64,000 bases of DNA, from the NCBI RefSeq assembly GCF_038096175.1, contig NZ_CP151099.1, positions 2,916,501-2,980,500 of the forward strand, given 5' to 3'. The DNA is from Nostoc sp. UHCC 0302. Lineage in GTDB: Bacteria > Cyanobacteriota > Cyanobacteriia > Cyanobacteriales > Nostocaceae. The notes beneath the pieces were generated by a model. That model was not told the DNA's origin. It did no database searches and saw only the letters and a program-made list of their open reading frames with translations. How positions within the stretch are numbered: the first letter of the stretch is position 1; each line of letters begins with the position of its first letter. Positions 25,277 through 34,182 of this stretch are shown piece after piece. The position numbers were made by a program, and so were the translations under genes.

Positions 25277-26899
25277 CTACTCCAAACGAGTTGAGAAGTA
25301 CTTACGATACAACTCACAACCAGGAACACAATCATTACTAAAAAGTTTTACTAATCCCAAGCTATGCAACTTAAAGGCAACTTCAGTATCTAACCTCACG
25401 GGTGCATTTGTCATCACTACTTTTTTATACCCTATTTCAAGCTGAGGATTATGTTGTAAATGCCACAGTTGTTGTCGCAAGTGGTCACTGAAGATTCCTT
25501 GCTCTGTTGGTGCAAGTCTCAAGAGTTCTTCTAAGGTCACTTGTTGGCTTTTGAGGTGGGTTATCGCTGACTGTACCAAGTAAGGATGTCCCCCTAGCAA
25601 CTCCATCAACTCGGTTAAGTCCTGTTCCCCCAGGCTTAACTCATTCTGCTTGACGAGGTTTGTTACTTGTTGCAGATTAAATTCAGGTAAGTCAATCGCC
25701 AATCCCACATTAAACGGGGAATGATTACTGTCTAAGGAAGGATAAGATTCAGTGGAATGAACCACAACTAACCGCAGTTTCTTCCAGATATTACCAATCT
25801 TGTCTCCTTGTTTCGCTGCCTCATACCATCCCCGCAGTAATAGGCAGAATTGAGGAAAAATTTCTGGATATTCAAACAGTCTCTCAAAGTTATCTATAGC
25901 TAAAACTAAGGGAGTATCAGTAAGTGATAATAAATATTTTTGAAAATAGCGAGTACAGTTTTTATTCAGCCCAAAAACCTCTTGCCAATGTTTCTCTAGT
26001 TGCGGTTCTAATTCTAGGCTGTCAGCAACATCAATACACAACCATTGTAAGAATGTTTTTAAGTTAATCAGAGTCTCGATATCAGCCAGCTTCAAATCTA
26101 GCTTTGCTGTTTGATAACCGTGCTGTCTTGCATGAGAAAGTATTTTTTCTAACAAGAGTGTTTTACCCATCTTTTGGGGAGCTTTGAGACGAATTAATGC
26201 CCCTGGCTACACAATTGCTTTATAGCATTTCTCCTCAATCGGGGGTCGTTCAATATATATTGTGTTTGTGTCTAATTTGGGCGCTGTACTTTCAAATATT
26301 TTGTTTGGTTCATTTAATAATTTTCGATTTTTGGAGATTACAAGTTGAGGTGTTAGGTTTTCAGCTATCCCCGCTACACGAATTAGATTACAACCTAATT
26401 TATAAGCAAATTCGTAACCCTTGCTTGCACCCAACGCATCATAAAAACCCACCGCAAATTCAATTGCTGCTTTATCGCCTATCGCTTGGCTCATGCCTAC
26501 GACATAATTAATATGTCGTGCTATCTCTTCGGCTTGGTATTGAGAGTAGCAAGCATTGAGAACTACACACTCCACTTGCCCTGAAAACAGTTGGAATAAT
26601 CCGGCCATAGCTTCTGCATTTACTAATTTCGCTGCTCCCGTTTCATCCTCAAACACTAAACCTTCTTCTCCTGCCCCATGCCCGGAAAAATGAATAATCT
26701 GCGGTTCATGTTCTAGTATCGCTCTGTGGATATCCCGGTATCGTACTGCTTGGGCTGTGGCTATGGAATACCGCTCTCGATTTCTTGACCTTTTTAGCCC
26801 CTCCTGAATCTCCCGCATCTCCTCGCCTAGACGCAGATATTGGCTGCCGATGGGATTGGCTGCTAGCAGGAGAATTTTCTGAATAGAATCAGTATTCAT
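25277..26899 (-). pseudogene. CHAT protease-AAA fusion interrupted by an in-frame TAG
   Basis: Starting at the ATG at 26899, the first 230 residues are a CHAT (caspase-like) domain: IIHFSGHGAGEEG with the catalytic His (about 74) and VVLNACYS with the catalytic Cys (about 117). The frame reaches RPPIEEKCYKAIV, a TAG at 26207-26209, then continues in the same frame with PGALIRLKAPQKMGKTLLLE, which holds Walker A. Walker B is VLAIDNFERLFE. The joined product would be about 540 aa. I infer CAG-to-TAG, since 'AIV-Q-PGALIRIKAPQKMGKT' reads naturally. Either a true nonsense mutation, readthrough, or two separate chains (restart at MGKTLLLEK) is possible. It lies just upstream of the AAA-TM gene. 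Confidence 0.75.
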
Positions 26900-27094
26900 C
26901 AATTTGGGCGGCAACTGCTCAAAAGCATGATTTTTGCATCTACATCTTGAGTATGTGCTTTTACGGAAAAGAGCGCAATCTCTCTATCGCCAGAGGTAGA
27001 CAGTAAATTTCTGCTGTGATGCAAGCTTTTAAGGAAGCGTTACGGACTTGGAAAGGCATTAAATCGCCGGAAGCAGTGTTTATTGCTGCTTGTA

Positions 27095-28313
27095 AGCTAA
27101 TCGGCACTTAAATTGCATAATAAGAAAAGAAAGTCGTTTAAAAGCAACTATGCCACCAGCAGCCAGAAACTTTTTAACGCCGGAGCAAGTCAGTAAATTA
27201 CAGGAAGCTCTAAAAGAAAGTGGTCTCCCACACGTCAGAGAAAGAATTTTAATTATTTTGCTACAGAATGATGGAAAACCACAACACGAAATTGCTAAAT
27301 TTTTAGGCTGCTCGCCCAGAACGGTCGCATATTGGTGTATGCACGGAGATCCAGACAACCTAGAAACTTTACACAATAAAAGAGAATATGAACATTACCG
27401 TAAAGCTACTCCTGAATATATTGAACTGTTATTAAAAACTGTTGACCAAGAACCATCAGATTTAGGATATGAATTTGGTAAATGGACGGCAGAGCGGCTA
27501 GCTACATATTTAACCGAAAAAACAGGAATTGATTTAAGTAGTTCTCAAGTAAGGAGGATATTAAAGAGAAAAAAGTATAGTTATATCTGGACTAAATCTA
27601 GCTTAGAAGATAAACAAAATCCAATTGAGAGAGCCAAGTTTAGAGAGAAGCTTACTCAATATTTAAAAATAGCACGAGAAGAACCAGAGCGTTTACAGGT
27701 GTGGTTTTGGACGTTAGCGTAGCGGGCGCGCGTACCCGCGCGACGAGTGGTTTTAGTTTACGCGTAATTCGACGCAAGAGTTGGGGTAGAAAAGGAAAAC
27801 GAAAAAGTGTTCCAGGGGAACGGCGTTGTGGTCGAGTTAATGTGATGAGAGCAATTAGAGAATTAGACCGGAAACGGGTATGCTTTTTTGTAAAAAAAGG
27901 AAACGCAGATATTTTTTATGAGCAATTACAACAATTAAATGAATTAATTAAGCAAGAATGGGCAAGTAAAGGAAACCATTTTGAAGATTTTGCGAAGTTT
28001 GGGCCAAAGATTATTTTAATTTTAGATAATGCAAGTTTTCATAAACGCAAAGATATTCTAGCTAAAATAGCTGAAGACTTTCCAAATTTTATTTTAGAAT
28101 TCTTGCCGGCTTACAGCCCTGATTACAATATTATCGAGTTAGTCTGGCACTCATGTAAAGAATATATTGCTCATCGGTTATTCAAATCAGTAGATGAATT
28201 AAAATCACTGCTAGATAAACTGTTGAATCAAGGCAAGTTAGTGATTAAGTGGCATCGAAAAATCAAAAACAAAGGTAATAGGCAGTATGTTGCAGCTTGA
28301 ATGCCGATTAGCT
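27095..28313 (+). mobile_element. IS630-family insertion sequence with TA duplication
   Basis: Ends match over about 18 bp: AGCTAATCGGCACTTAAA on the left, and AGCTAATCGGCATTCAAG as the complement of the right end. The TA dinucleotide is duplicated at 27093-27094 and 28314-28315, as expected for IS630/Tc1. It is inserted into the third copy of the Rep-like 3' end. Its transposase is disrupted. Confidence 0.85.
27150..28300 (+). pseudogene. IS630 transposase broken by a GTTAGCGTAGCG-type repeat
   Basis: The N-terminal part (MPPAARNFLTPEQVSKLQEA, helix-turn-helix HEIAKFLGCSPRTVAYW) runs to VWFWTLA and a stop at 27722. The C-terminal part resumes as SGFSLRVIRRKSWGRKGKRK and carries IILILDNASFHK and LPAYSPDYNIIELVW to 28300. 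Between them a GC-rich palindromic block of about 30 nt (27714-27744) replaces the first catalytic Asp region, expected as W-D-E-S-G-F. The enzyme should be inactive. Confidence 0.8.
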
Positions 28314-28555
28314 TAAAGATGGCAGGAAACCGGAGTCCGCGCAGGTTCAATCTGCTGTGAAGGATTGGTTCGAGTGGGCGAGAGGCGGCAAAGGATTGTA
28401 ATTGCGATGTCAGGTGAGGTCGTGTATACGCCGGAGGGTGAGGCAGTGGCTTTGGCAGAGATGATGCGGTGGTTTCCAGTGTGGGAGTAACGTTATAAAG
28501 AAATTGGCGAAAACCGCTTGGTTAAATGCATGATCCTGGCGGATTTTTCAGGCGA

Positions 28556-28879
28556 TTACAAAGCATCTATGCGATGTATCGATTCAATCAATTCCTCAAC
28601 TTCTTCTTCGTCCAGACATTGTTTCACTTGGTTGCTGAACCACTGGGATTCTTCCAGTTCCGTTTCCTGGACTCGGTAGACAAGTAATGTTCCAGCAACA
28701 CGGGCAAGAGTAAGAGGTGATGGGGAAACGTGGCTCAGTAGCTCGCACGCATTCTGGTATATTTCCATGATTGATAAATTGTCCAAAGGAGATCCCAACT
28801 GAGCAGAAAGCTGTTTTAGGTTCTCCTGAATAGATGAATGGAAGTCTGGATCTTCGGGATGAGAAAGAGAGTTACTCAT
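28556..28879 (-). CDS. Hypothetical acidic helical protein, 107 aa
   Basis: Not recognised. The ATG at 28879 (MSNSLSHPEDPDFHSSIQEN) gives the more natural start; an ATG at 28918 would add 13 residues. The product is acidic and helical (QQLSAQLGSPLDNLSIMEIY, CLDEEEVEELIESIHRID), with no membrane segment. Nothing in the flanks indicates a function. The gene is separated from the IS-split Rep-like remnant by 65 nt and from the next minus-strand gene by about 330 nt of AT-rich, feature-poor sequence. Confidence 0.5.
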   Translation of the reverse strand: MSNSLSHPEDPDFHSSIQENLKQLSAQLGSPLDNLSIMEIYQNACELLSHVSPSPLTLARVAGTLLVYRVQETELEESQWFSNQVKQCLDEEEVEELIESIHRIDAL

Positions 28880-29207
28880 ATTGTCGCTCAAATGCCATTG
28901 GATTAGGGCTGGAAGCAATGTGTTGAGGTAAGTTACTTTTTTCGGGCTTTGTCGTAGACATTGTTTCTGTCTGGCTGTCGGCGTTGCTGTTGCTTGCGTT
29001 CTACCAACTCCCTGGAAACATAAACGTTAATTTCAAAACTTTGTTCTGTTGCTTTGCATCTAAGTTTTGTAAGTTTTGTAGCTTTTAGATGACTTTCTAG
29101 CATTGTGACACAAACTTCACGCCCAAAACGAACTAGATGAAATTACTACTTTCTTAATACACCACCAATTTTTTTTGCGTCAATTCACTAACTTCAATTC
29201 TTCACGC

Positions 29208-29420
29208 TTAGTATTTGATCCAACTATCTTGATCAACTGCTGATTCAAGTAGCTCTGGGTTGAAAGGTAACTGAATCCAAATAATAGAGTGCCAAGTTTT
29301 GTCATATTCCTTGGCACAATTAACAGCAACTTCTAATTCAACTCTTGCTGCTTCAAGTAGGGAGTGATTGCCCGGAATATGACTCAGGACAACCGCTAAA
29401 CAACAGTATGTAGAGATCAT
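29208..29420 (-). CDS. Small hypothetical protein, 70 aa
   Basis: The ATG at 29420 follows directly after the TAA of the upstream gene (TAA-ATG junction), which suggests translational coupling. The product (LSHIPGNHSLLEAARVELEV, then AVNCAKEYDKTWHSIIWIQL) is of no family I recognise. Near its end (ESAVDQDSWIKY) the DNA faintly resembles the antisense 3' end of the AIPR-like gene region at 8274-8340, so it may be a degraded tail. Support rests on the coupled position. Confidence 0.35.
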   Translation of the reverse strand: MISTYCCLAVVLSHIPGNHSLLEAARVELEVAVNCAKEYDKTWHSIIWIQLPFNPELLESAVDQDSWIKY

Positions 29421-29864
29421 TTATGCAGCTTTACGCGGTTTGACTGGTTTGCGCTTGCCTGGAGACTTTACTTCAGCCTTTTTAGTTTTCGGTGACTTGT
29501 TGGCAACATTGTCAGATTTCTTTGAACGGGTAGTACGTTTTGGTTGTAATGAAATTTCTTTAACTGGAGGCAGTAATTTCAATGTAGCGAGTGAGAGAAC
29601 AACTGCTTCATTACTGTTATGGTGAACAACGTCAGTTTTTAACGCCCAAGGATCGGGTAATTCTTCAAAAGTTTGAACTTGTGGTGTAAATACCTCTGAT
29701 ACTGATGTTGTAGGAGCAACTATATTTACATTGCTAACTGAAACTATATTATTAACTCCAGCAGTAGATACAAATAGTCCAGTAATGAACTGGAACATAA
29801 CGAGAGTAACGAATGCCCAAAAGATGACTACGATTGTCAGGGTAAGTGCAGATTGCATATCCAT
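29421..29864 (-). CDS. Small membrane-anchored protein with basic tail, 147 aa
   Basis: An N-terminal membrane segment (LTLTIVVIFWAFVTLVMFQF) is followed by a polar middle and a Lys/Pro-rich C-terminus (KKSDNVANKSPKTKKAEVKS). The form, one anchor and a cationic tail, is seen in several Nostoc plasmid proteins of unknown role. The tail could bind DNA or the membrane surface. The start at 29864 (MDMQSALT) has GAGGAA upstream in the transcript. It is coupled to the 70-aa frame downstream. A perfect 19-nt palindrome lies about 90 nt upstream. Confidence 0.55.
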   Translation of the reverse strand: MDMQSALTLTIVVIFWAFVTLVMFQFITGLFVSTAGVNNIVSVSNVNIVAPTTSVSEVFTPQVQTFEELPDPWALKTDVVHHNSNEAVVLSLATLKLLPPVKEISLQPKRTTRSKKSDNVANKSPKTKKAEVKSPGKRKPVKPRKAA

Positions 29865-29955
29865 GATTATTCCTCAACTAAGTATTTGTATTTTTCAATT
29901 GATTTACGCAAAGCGTTTTGAAGGCTTGTTCAAATATGAAGAGACTTTGAACAAC

Positions 29956-29974
29956 TCCTCTCTTGAAGAGAGGA
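29956..29974. promoter_or_regulatory. Perfect palindrome upstream of the 147-aa gene
   Basis: TCCTCTCTT-G-AAGAGAGGA, 9-bp arms around one central base. It may be an operator or a leader hairpin for the minus-strand pair at 29208-29864. The rest of the 29865-30300 gap is AT-rich with nothing clear. Confidence 0.35.
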
Positions 29975-30306
29975 CTTCACTATAGAAGTAGCGTAGCGTT
30001 TATTTTTCTGAAATGAGCTAAATTTCTTCGTTATTTTGAAGCTCATTTTGAGAATAGCGCAGCTTTTACTATTTACCTATTTAAAGAATTAAAGTATTAT
30101 ATATATAAATTTGTTCACCAAATATAAATATATCCCTAAGTCTATGATTAGGCTTTGATTTATTAGCTAATCCGTGAAATAAAATCTTTATCTCAAACAA
30201 CAAATGAAGAAGAATTCAGAATTCAGAAGTCAGGAGTCAGAATTAATCAGTAGAGGATTCAGACCCACCATGCTCATTGTTGCACCACTAAGTCGGAAAT
30301 AAGCGT

Positions 30307-30447
30307 GGAAGCATTAGACCCTTTGATTCAGACGCTCGCAGACTCGCTCTAAGCGAAGCCATGCCGTAAAGCCTGCGGCATAGCTCCGCTTAGGGCGTAG
30401 CCTCTCGTAGAGAAGGCTTTACGCTGCGCTATCCGCCAGCGATGCAC
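30307..30447 (-). repeat. GC-rich dispersed repeat, copy 1
   Basis: Reads on the minus strand as GGCGGATAGCGCAGCGTAAA ... CCCTAAGCGGAGCTATGCCG, then CAGGCTTTACGGCATGGC. These blocks recur on the plus strand at about 39035-39218. The core is itself palindromic. Short GAATTCAG/GTCAGGAGTCAG runs lie beside it and again to the right of the neighbouring IS4 element. Confidence 0.65.
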
Positions 30448-30492
30448 TGAGCCAGTTGAAGTGTCAGACTCCTTGAGGGGGGACAAAAAGGG

Positions 30493-31761
30493 CTAGGATG
30501 CAGATAAAATAAGCCTCATAGCCCTTTCTCCTTGTTGATAATACTTACGCTTATTAGGAGCTAGTGTCATTAACTCAACCACCAATTCATAAGAATTTTC
30601 CATGAAATCGACCCAGTTAGACCCCTTCGGGTTCGCAGTCGCCTGCGGAGGGAAACCCTCCCGCAGCGCTGTCTCACCATATAATCCAACATAAAAACTG
30701 CTATGACGGCGAATTGTCCGCCCTGATTCTTTAATTCGACCGACATATTTTTGAACACCCATACGTTTAATTTTTTGACCAGATATAGTTGCAGCCGTAT
30801 ATGCAAGTGAGATTAATAGTATTAGAGAAATTAAGCGTTGACCTAATACATTAGTATCTTCCAAGTTATACCCACCGCTCTTAAAATCTCTAAACATCTC
30901 TTCAATATCAAAACGTTGTTTATAAGCCTTAATAGCCGAATCTAAGCTATCTAAATTAGTTAGGATAAACCAGCCTTCCTCCGGCGCAACTCCAAAACGT
31001 TTACGTTTCCATTTACTAGCAAGATTAAAGCTAATAAATCCTGTAGACTTTGTATATTTAACACCTTGATAAAAGAAAGAAAGTCCAGGTGCTAAACCTG
31101 AATCTCTTAATTGCAGCCAAATTTCCGGTTCTATTTCTATAAATGCATCTTTTTTTAAGCGCAAACAGAAATATACTTTCTGCTCTGTCAGCCAGTTAGC
31201 CAGCTTTATCGAACAAAATTCGCGGTCTCCTAACACGACAGTTTTATAATTATTAAAAAGCGGCAATGCTTTTTTGAATACTGCTTCTTGTTCATCAAAA
31301 TTGCTTGAACCCAATTTGTCTAATAGATTAAAATATATTGGGATAGACCTTTTATCCCAAACCACACTAATCATTAACAGATTAATACACCCCCAGTTAG
31401 TCCGGTCAATTACTAAATAAATAACTTCATTTAAGGGGAAATATATTTCTAACCAGCTTTTAATAATTGGGAACCAAATTTCTTCAACGTTGATGTAATT
31501 TAAAGACAAAAATCTTTGGATTTTCTTTCTTCTACTTTCAAAAAAGATGGGGATAGGTAAAGCAGTAGCCAGTGCTTCGATGCTAACAGTTTTAATAGAT
31601 TGTAGTAAATTTATCAGGATTTTTAGTAATAAATATTCCGCACGTCCCAATTCTCGCTTGAGATTTGTCTCGTAGAATTCTGGTAACATTATCATTAAAT
31701 AGAGCTTATTGCGAATGAATGCTCTTTTTGTTTTACCATAAATTGCTACACTACTTGCCAT
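30493..31761 (-). CDS. IS4-family DDE transposase with an 18-residue insert
   Basis: 422 aa. The catalytic elements are visible: VIDRTNWGCIN (first Asp), VVLGDREFCS (second Asp) and the YREK signature YKQRFDIEEMFRDFKSGGYN, with the catalytic Glu. Near the C-terminus, between LYG and SNWVDFMEN, 18 extra residues (ETALREGFPPQATANPKG) come from a GC-rich 54-nt block. As in the IS701 element, it follows a GGT codon and keeps the frame. It lies after the last catalytic residue, so the enzyme may still be active. Confidence 0.85.
   Translation of the reverse strand: MASSVAIYGKTKRAFIRNKLYLMIMLPEFYETNLKRELGRAEYLLLKILINLLQSIKTVSIEALATALPIPIFFESRRKKIQRFLSLNYINVEEIWFPIIKSWLEIYFPLNEVIYLVIDRTNWGCINLLMISVVWDKRSIPIYFNLLDKLGSSNFDEQEAVFKKALPLFNNYKTVVLGDREFCSIKLANWLTEQKVYFCLRLKKDAFIEIEPEIWLQLRDSGLAPGLSFFYQGVKYTKSTGFISFNLASKWKRKRFGVAPEEGWFILTNLDSLDSAIKAYKQRFDIEEMFRDFKSGGYNLEDTNVLGQRLISLILLISLAYTAATISGQKIKRMGVQKYVGRIKESGRTIRRHSSFYVGLYGETALREGFPPQATANPKGSNWVDFMENSYELVVELMTLAPNKRKYYQQGERAMRLILSAS
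30622..30675 (-). repeat. 54-nt in-frame dispersed insert (copy 2)
   Basis: On the coding strand it starts GAGACAGCGCTGCGGGAG and ends GCGACTGCGAACCCGAAG-GGG, directly after GGT. The length (54 nt), the insertion site and the last 20 nt match copy 1 at 14808-14861; the middle differs (CTCCGCAGG against CTTCGCCGACTTGAA). Confidence 0.75.
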
Positions 31762-31956
31762 GTATCTATTTCAGGGTATTTTGTATCCCCTCAAGGTCAG
31801 ACTCAGTTAAATTCTGAATTCTGAATTCTGACTCCTGAATTCTATTTTGATAAAAACATTCATCACAATTAATTGAAAATATGACTAGTAGTATGCCAAG
31901 GGAAGTTTGCTAAGTAATACTTCGTTTTGATAAACTAGTCAAAAACGAGGTATAAC

Positions 31957-33124
31957 ATGGCGAAAAAGTACATTGTTGACTTGAGTGAAGATGAAGTTTT
32001 TCAACTGCAATCAATTATTAAAAAAGGTAAGCACAAGGCAAGAACTATAACCCGTGCAAACATTCTTTTGATGGCTGCTGAAGATGAAACAGACTCAGCG
32101 ATCGCAGACAGAGTTAGAGTTCATTCAGCCACAGTACAAAGGATAAGAGAAAAATTTGTCATTGGTGGGTTGAATTTTGCATTAGAGGATGAAAAATATC
32201 CCCCAAAACCGAAAAAATTAGATGAAAAGCAAGAAGCATTTTTGATAGCAACTGCTTGCTCTAACCCACCAGAAGGGAGAGTACGTTGGACAATGCAATT
32301 ATTAGCAGATCATTTAGTGAACGTTGGTATCATAGATTCAATTTCCGACGAAACAGTACGCCAGACTCTAAAAAAAATGAAATTAAACCGTGGTTGAAAG
32401 AACAGTGGTGTATTCCCGAAGTAAACGCAGAATTTGTGTGCCGAATGGAAGATGTATTGGATTTATATAATGAGCCATACAATCCGAAAAAACCTGTACT
32501 CTGTTTGGATGAACGCCCATATCAATTAGTAGAAGAAGTTAAAAAACCTTTGCCACCAGAACCGGATCAGCCTGAACGTTATGATTATGAATATAAACGT
32601 AATGGGGTAGTCAATTTATTTGCCCTTTTTGAACCTTTAGCTGGATGGAGGCATATTGAAGTTACACAACGTCGTACCAAGGTTGACTTTGCTAAACAAT
32701 TGAAAGAACTGGTAGATGTCCATTACCGCGATGCTGAGGTAATTCGTTTAGTAGTTGATAATCTAAATATTCATACTCCAAGTACATTATATGAGGCTTT
32801 CACGCCACAAGAAGCACGTAGAATTATCCAAAAATTAGAGTTTCATTATACTTCTAAACACGCTTCTTGGTGAGCCAGTGCGTTGGGCGGGTTCCCCGAC
32901 TTGAAGCAACTGGCGAACCCGAAGGGTTGAATCAAGTGGAAATTGAATTATCCGTTTTATCACGTCAATGTTTAGAACGACGTATTCCTAATATAGAAAC
33001 ATTAACTTCTGAAATTGCTGCTTGGGAGTCACAGCGTAATCAACAACAAACAAGTGTCCATTGGAGCTTTAAAACCAAGGATGCACGTAAAAAAATGCAA
33101 CGTTTATATCCAGATTTAACTTAG
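31957..33124 (+). CDS. IS630 transposase expressed over an A8 frameshift, plus a disrupting insert
   Basis: Frame 1 (MAKKYIVDLSEDEVFQLQSI) carries the helix-turn-helix and ends with a TGA at 32395-32397. At 32370-32377 there is a run of eight A (CTA-AAA-AAA-ATG). A -1 shift there (heptamer A-AAA-AAA) joins NEIKPWLKEQWCIP, then PVLCLDERPYQLVEE and VVDNLNIHT, the catalytic half. Programmed -1 shifting at such a run is known for IS630 elements. After KHASW the frame is broken again by a GC-rich 56-nt block (about 32877-32932), and the last part (NQVEIELSVLSRQCLERR) follows in another frame. The element is probably inactive. Confidence 0.75.
32877..32932 (+). repeat. 54-nt-type insert (copy 3), frame lost
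   Basis: GAGCCAGTGCGTTGGGCGGG, then TTCCCCGACTTGAAGCAACT, then GGCGAACCCGAAGGGT: the same block as at 14808-14861 plus two single-base additions. It again follows GGT (TGGT). It lies in the IS630 transposase between KHASW and LNQVE and destroys the frame. Confidence 0.75.
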
Positions 33125-34182
33125 CAAATTTCCCTTGGCAGACTACTAGTGCAACTCCCGATTTAGTTCGCTCGTATTTAAAAGAAATCGCTCGCTATCC
33201 TCTGCTGACTTCTGAGCAGGAAATCTCCTACGCTAGGCTTGTGCAACAGATGATGGCAATTGAACAGCAGCGGCAAGTTTTAGCACTTCAACTTAACCGA
33301 CAACTAACTGCAAGAGAATTAGCAGCGGCTCTAGGTAAAACTGAAGCCGAAGTGGAGTCAATTTTTCATCAAGGGGAACGTGCGAAGCAGAAAATGGTGA
33401 CTGCTAATCTCCGGCTGGTAGTTTCTGTTGCTAAAAAGTACCAGAATCGTAATTTGGAATTTCTTGATCTTATTCAAGAAGGTACACTCGGTTTATACCG
33501 TAGCGTTGAGAAGTTTGACCCTAACAAAGGTTACAAACTTTCAACTTATGCCTATTGGTGGGTAAAACAAGCAATTACTAGAGCAATAGGTGAAAAGTCT
33601 CGCACTATTCGCCTTCCGATTCATGTGGTCGAGAAACTAAACTCTCTTAAAAAAGTACAGCGGGAACTATCACAATTGAATGGCCACCAGCCGACTATAG
33701 CAGAAATTGCTGAAGCCTTGAAAGTCAAGCCAGAAACAATACGAGAGTATCTTCAAATATCGAAACAGCCTGTATCTTTAGAAATGCGTGTGGGAGATAG
33801 TCAAGATACTGAACTGCTCGAAATCTTGCCTGACGAAAGTATTTCTCCTGACGAGCAAGTGGACATCGACTTTATGCGTCAGAATCTCAAAGACTTGCTA
33901 GCATCGCTGCCCCCAATACAACGAGAAATATTAACTCTACGTTTCGGGTTAGAGAATGACCATCAACTGAGCTTAACTCAGATCGGAGAACGGCTTAACC
34001 TGAGTCGGGAACGAATTCGGCAGCTTGAACATAAAGCACTTACTATTCTTCGTCGTCAACAAAGTGATATTAAGGAGTATCTTAATTAAAATGATTTCGT
34101 TCTACCCTTAAATAAAATCAGCGATTGCTAAAAACTTGAACTCAGCACGAGCGGCTTTCTTCAAACCGCTGTACTGCAATTG

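Larger units (their letters stand above)
27019..28490 (+). pseudogene. Third copy of the Rep-like 3' end, split by IS630
   Basis: MQAFKEALRTWKGIKSPEAV, then FIAACK, is cut at 27094 by an IS630 element. It resumes at 28314 as DGRKPESAQVQSAVKDWFEW. A 1-bp insertion then breaks the frame near 28385, after which GEAVALAEMMRWFP can still be read in the shifted frame to the TAA at 28488. The sequence is clearly related to the ends of the Rep-like gene and of the 21513-21758 fragment. Confidence 0.75.
30471..31796 (-). mobile_element. IS4-family insertion sequence with 7-bp target duplication
   Basis: Inverted ends CCTTGAGGGG--ACAAAA at 30471-30488 and the complement at 31779-31796. TCAGACT is duplicated directly outside them (30464-30470 and 31797-31803). 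It holds one transposase gene with an 18-codon insert. The flanks are short Nostoc repeats, so no gene was hit. Confidence 0.8.
31888..33146 (+). mobile_element. IS630-family insertion sequence inside the sigma gene
   Basis: Ends: left GTAGTATGCCAAGGGAAGTT; right end, as complement, GTAGTCTGCCAAGGGAAATT. TA is duplicated at 31886-31887 and 33147-33148. It encodes a two-frame transposase with an A8 slip site, and a 56-nt GC-rich insert lies near the 3' end. Confidence 0.88.
31881..34089 (+). pseudogene. Group 2 sigma-70 factor gene, split by IS630 after 5 nt
   Basis: The 33149-34089 part encodes a nearly complete SigB/RpoD-like group 2 sigma factor. It has region 1.2 (PDLVRSYLKEIARYPLL), region 2 (LDLIQEGTLGLYRSVEKFDP and YAYWWVKQAITRAI), region 3 and region 4.2 ([20 protein letters not shown]). 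Joining 31881-31887 (ATGACTA) to 33149 gives ATG-ACT-AGT-GCA, MTSATPDLVRSYLK, an uninterrupted 315-codon frame. The IS630 therefore sits between nt 7 and 8, at a duplicated TA. A GTG at 33241 could still start a shortened protein lacking part of region 1.2. A second copy of its 3' end lies at 37571. Confidence 0.85.

Noticed and set aside
20916-27018. Integrase or recombinase that would explain the repeated Rep-like 3' ends
   Set aside because: Looked for on both strands; only the broken REP-type Y1 transposase is present, which is not known to make such duplications. The mechanism is left open.
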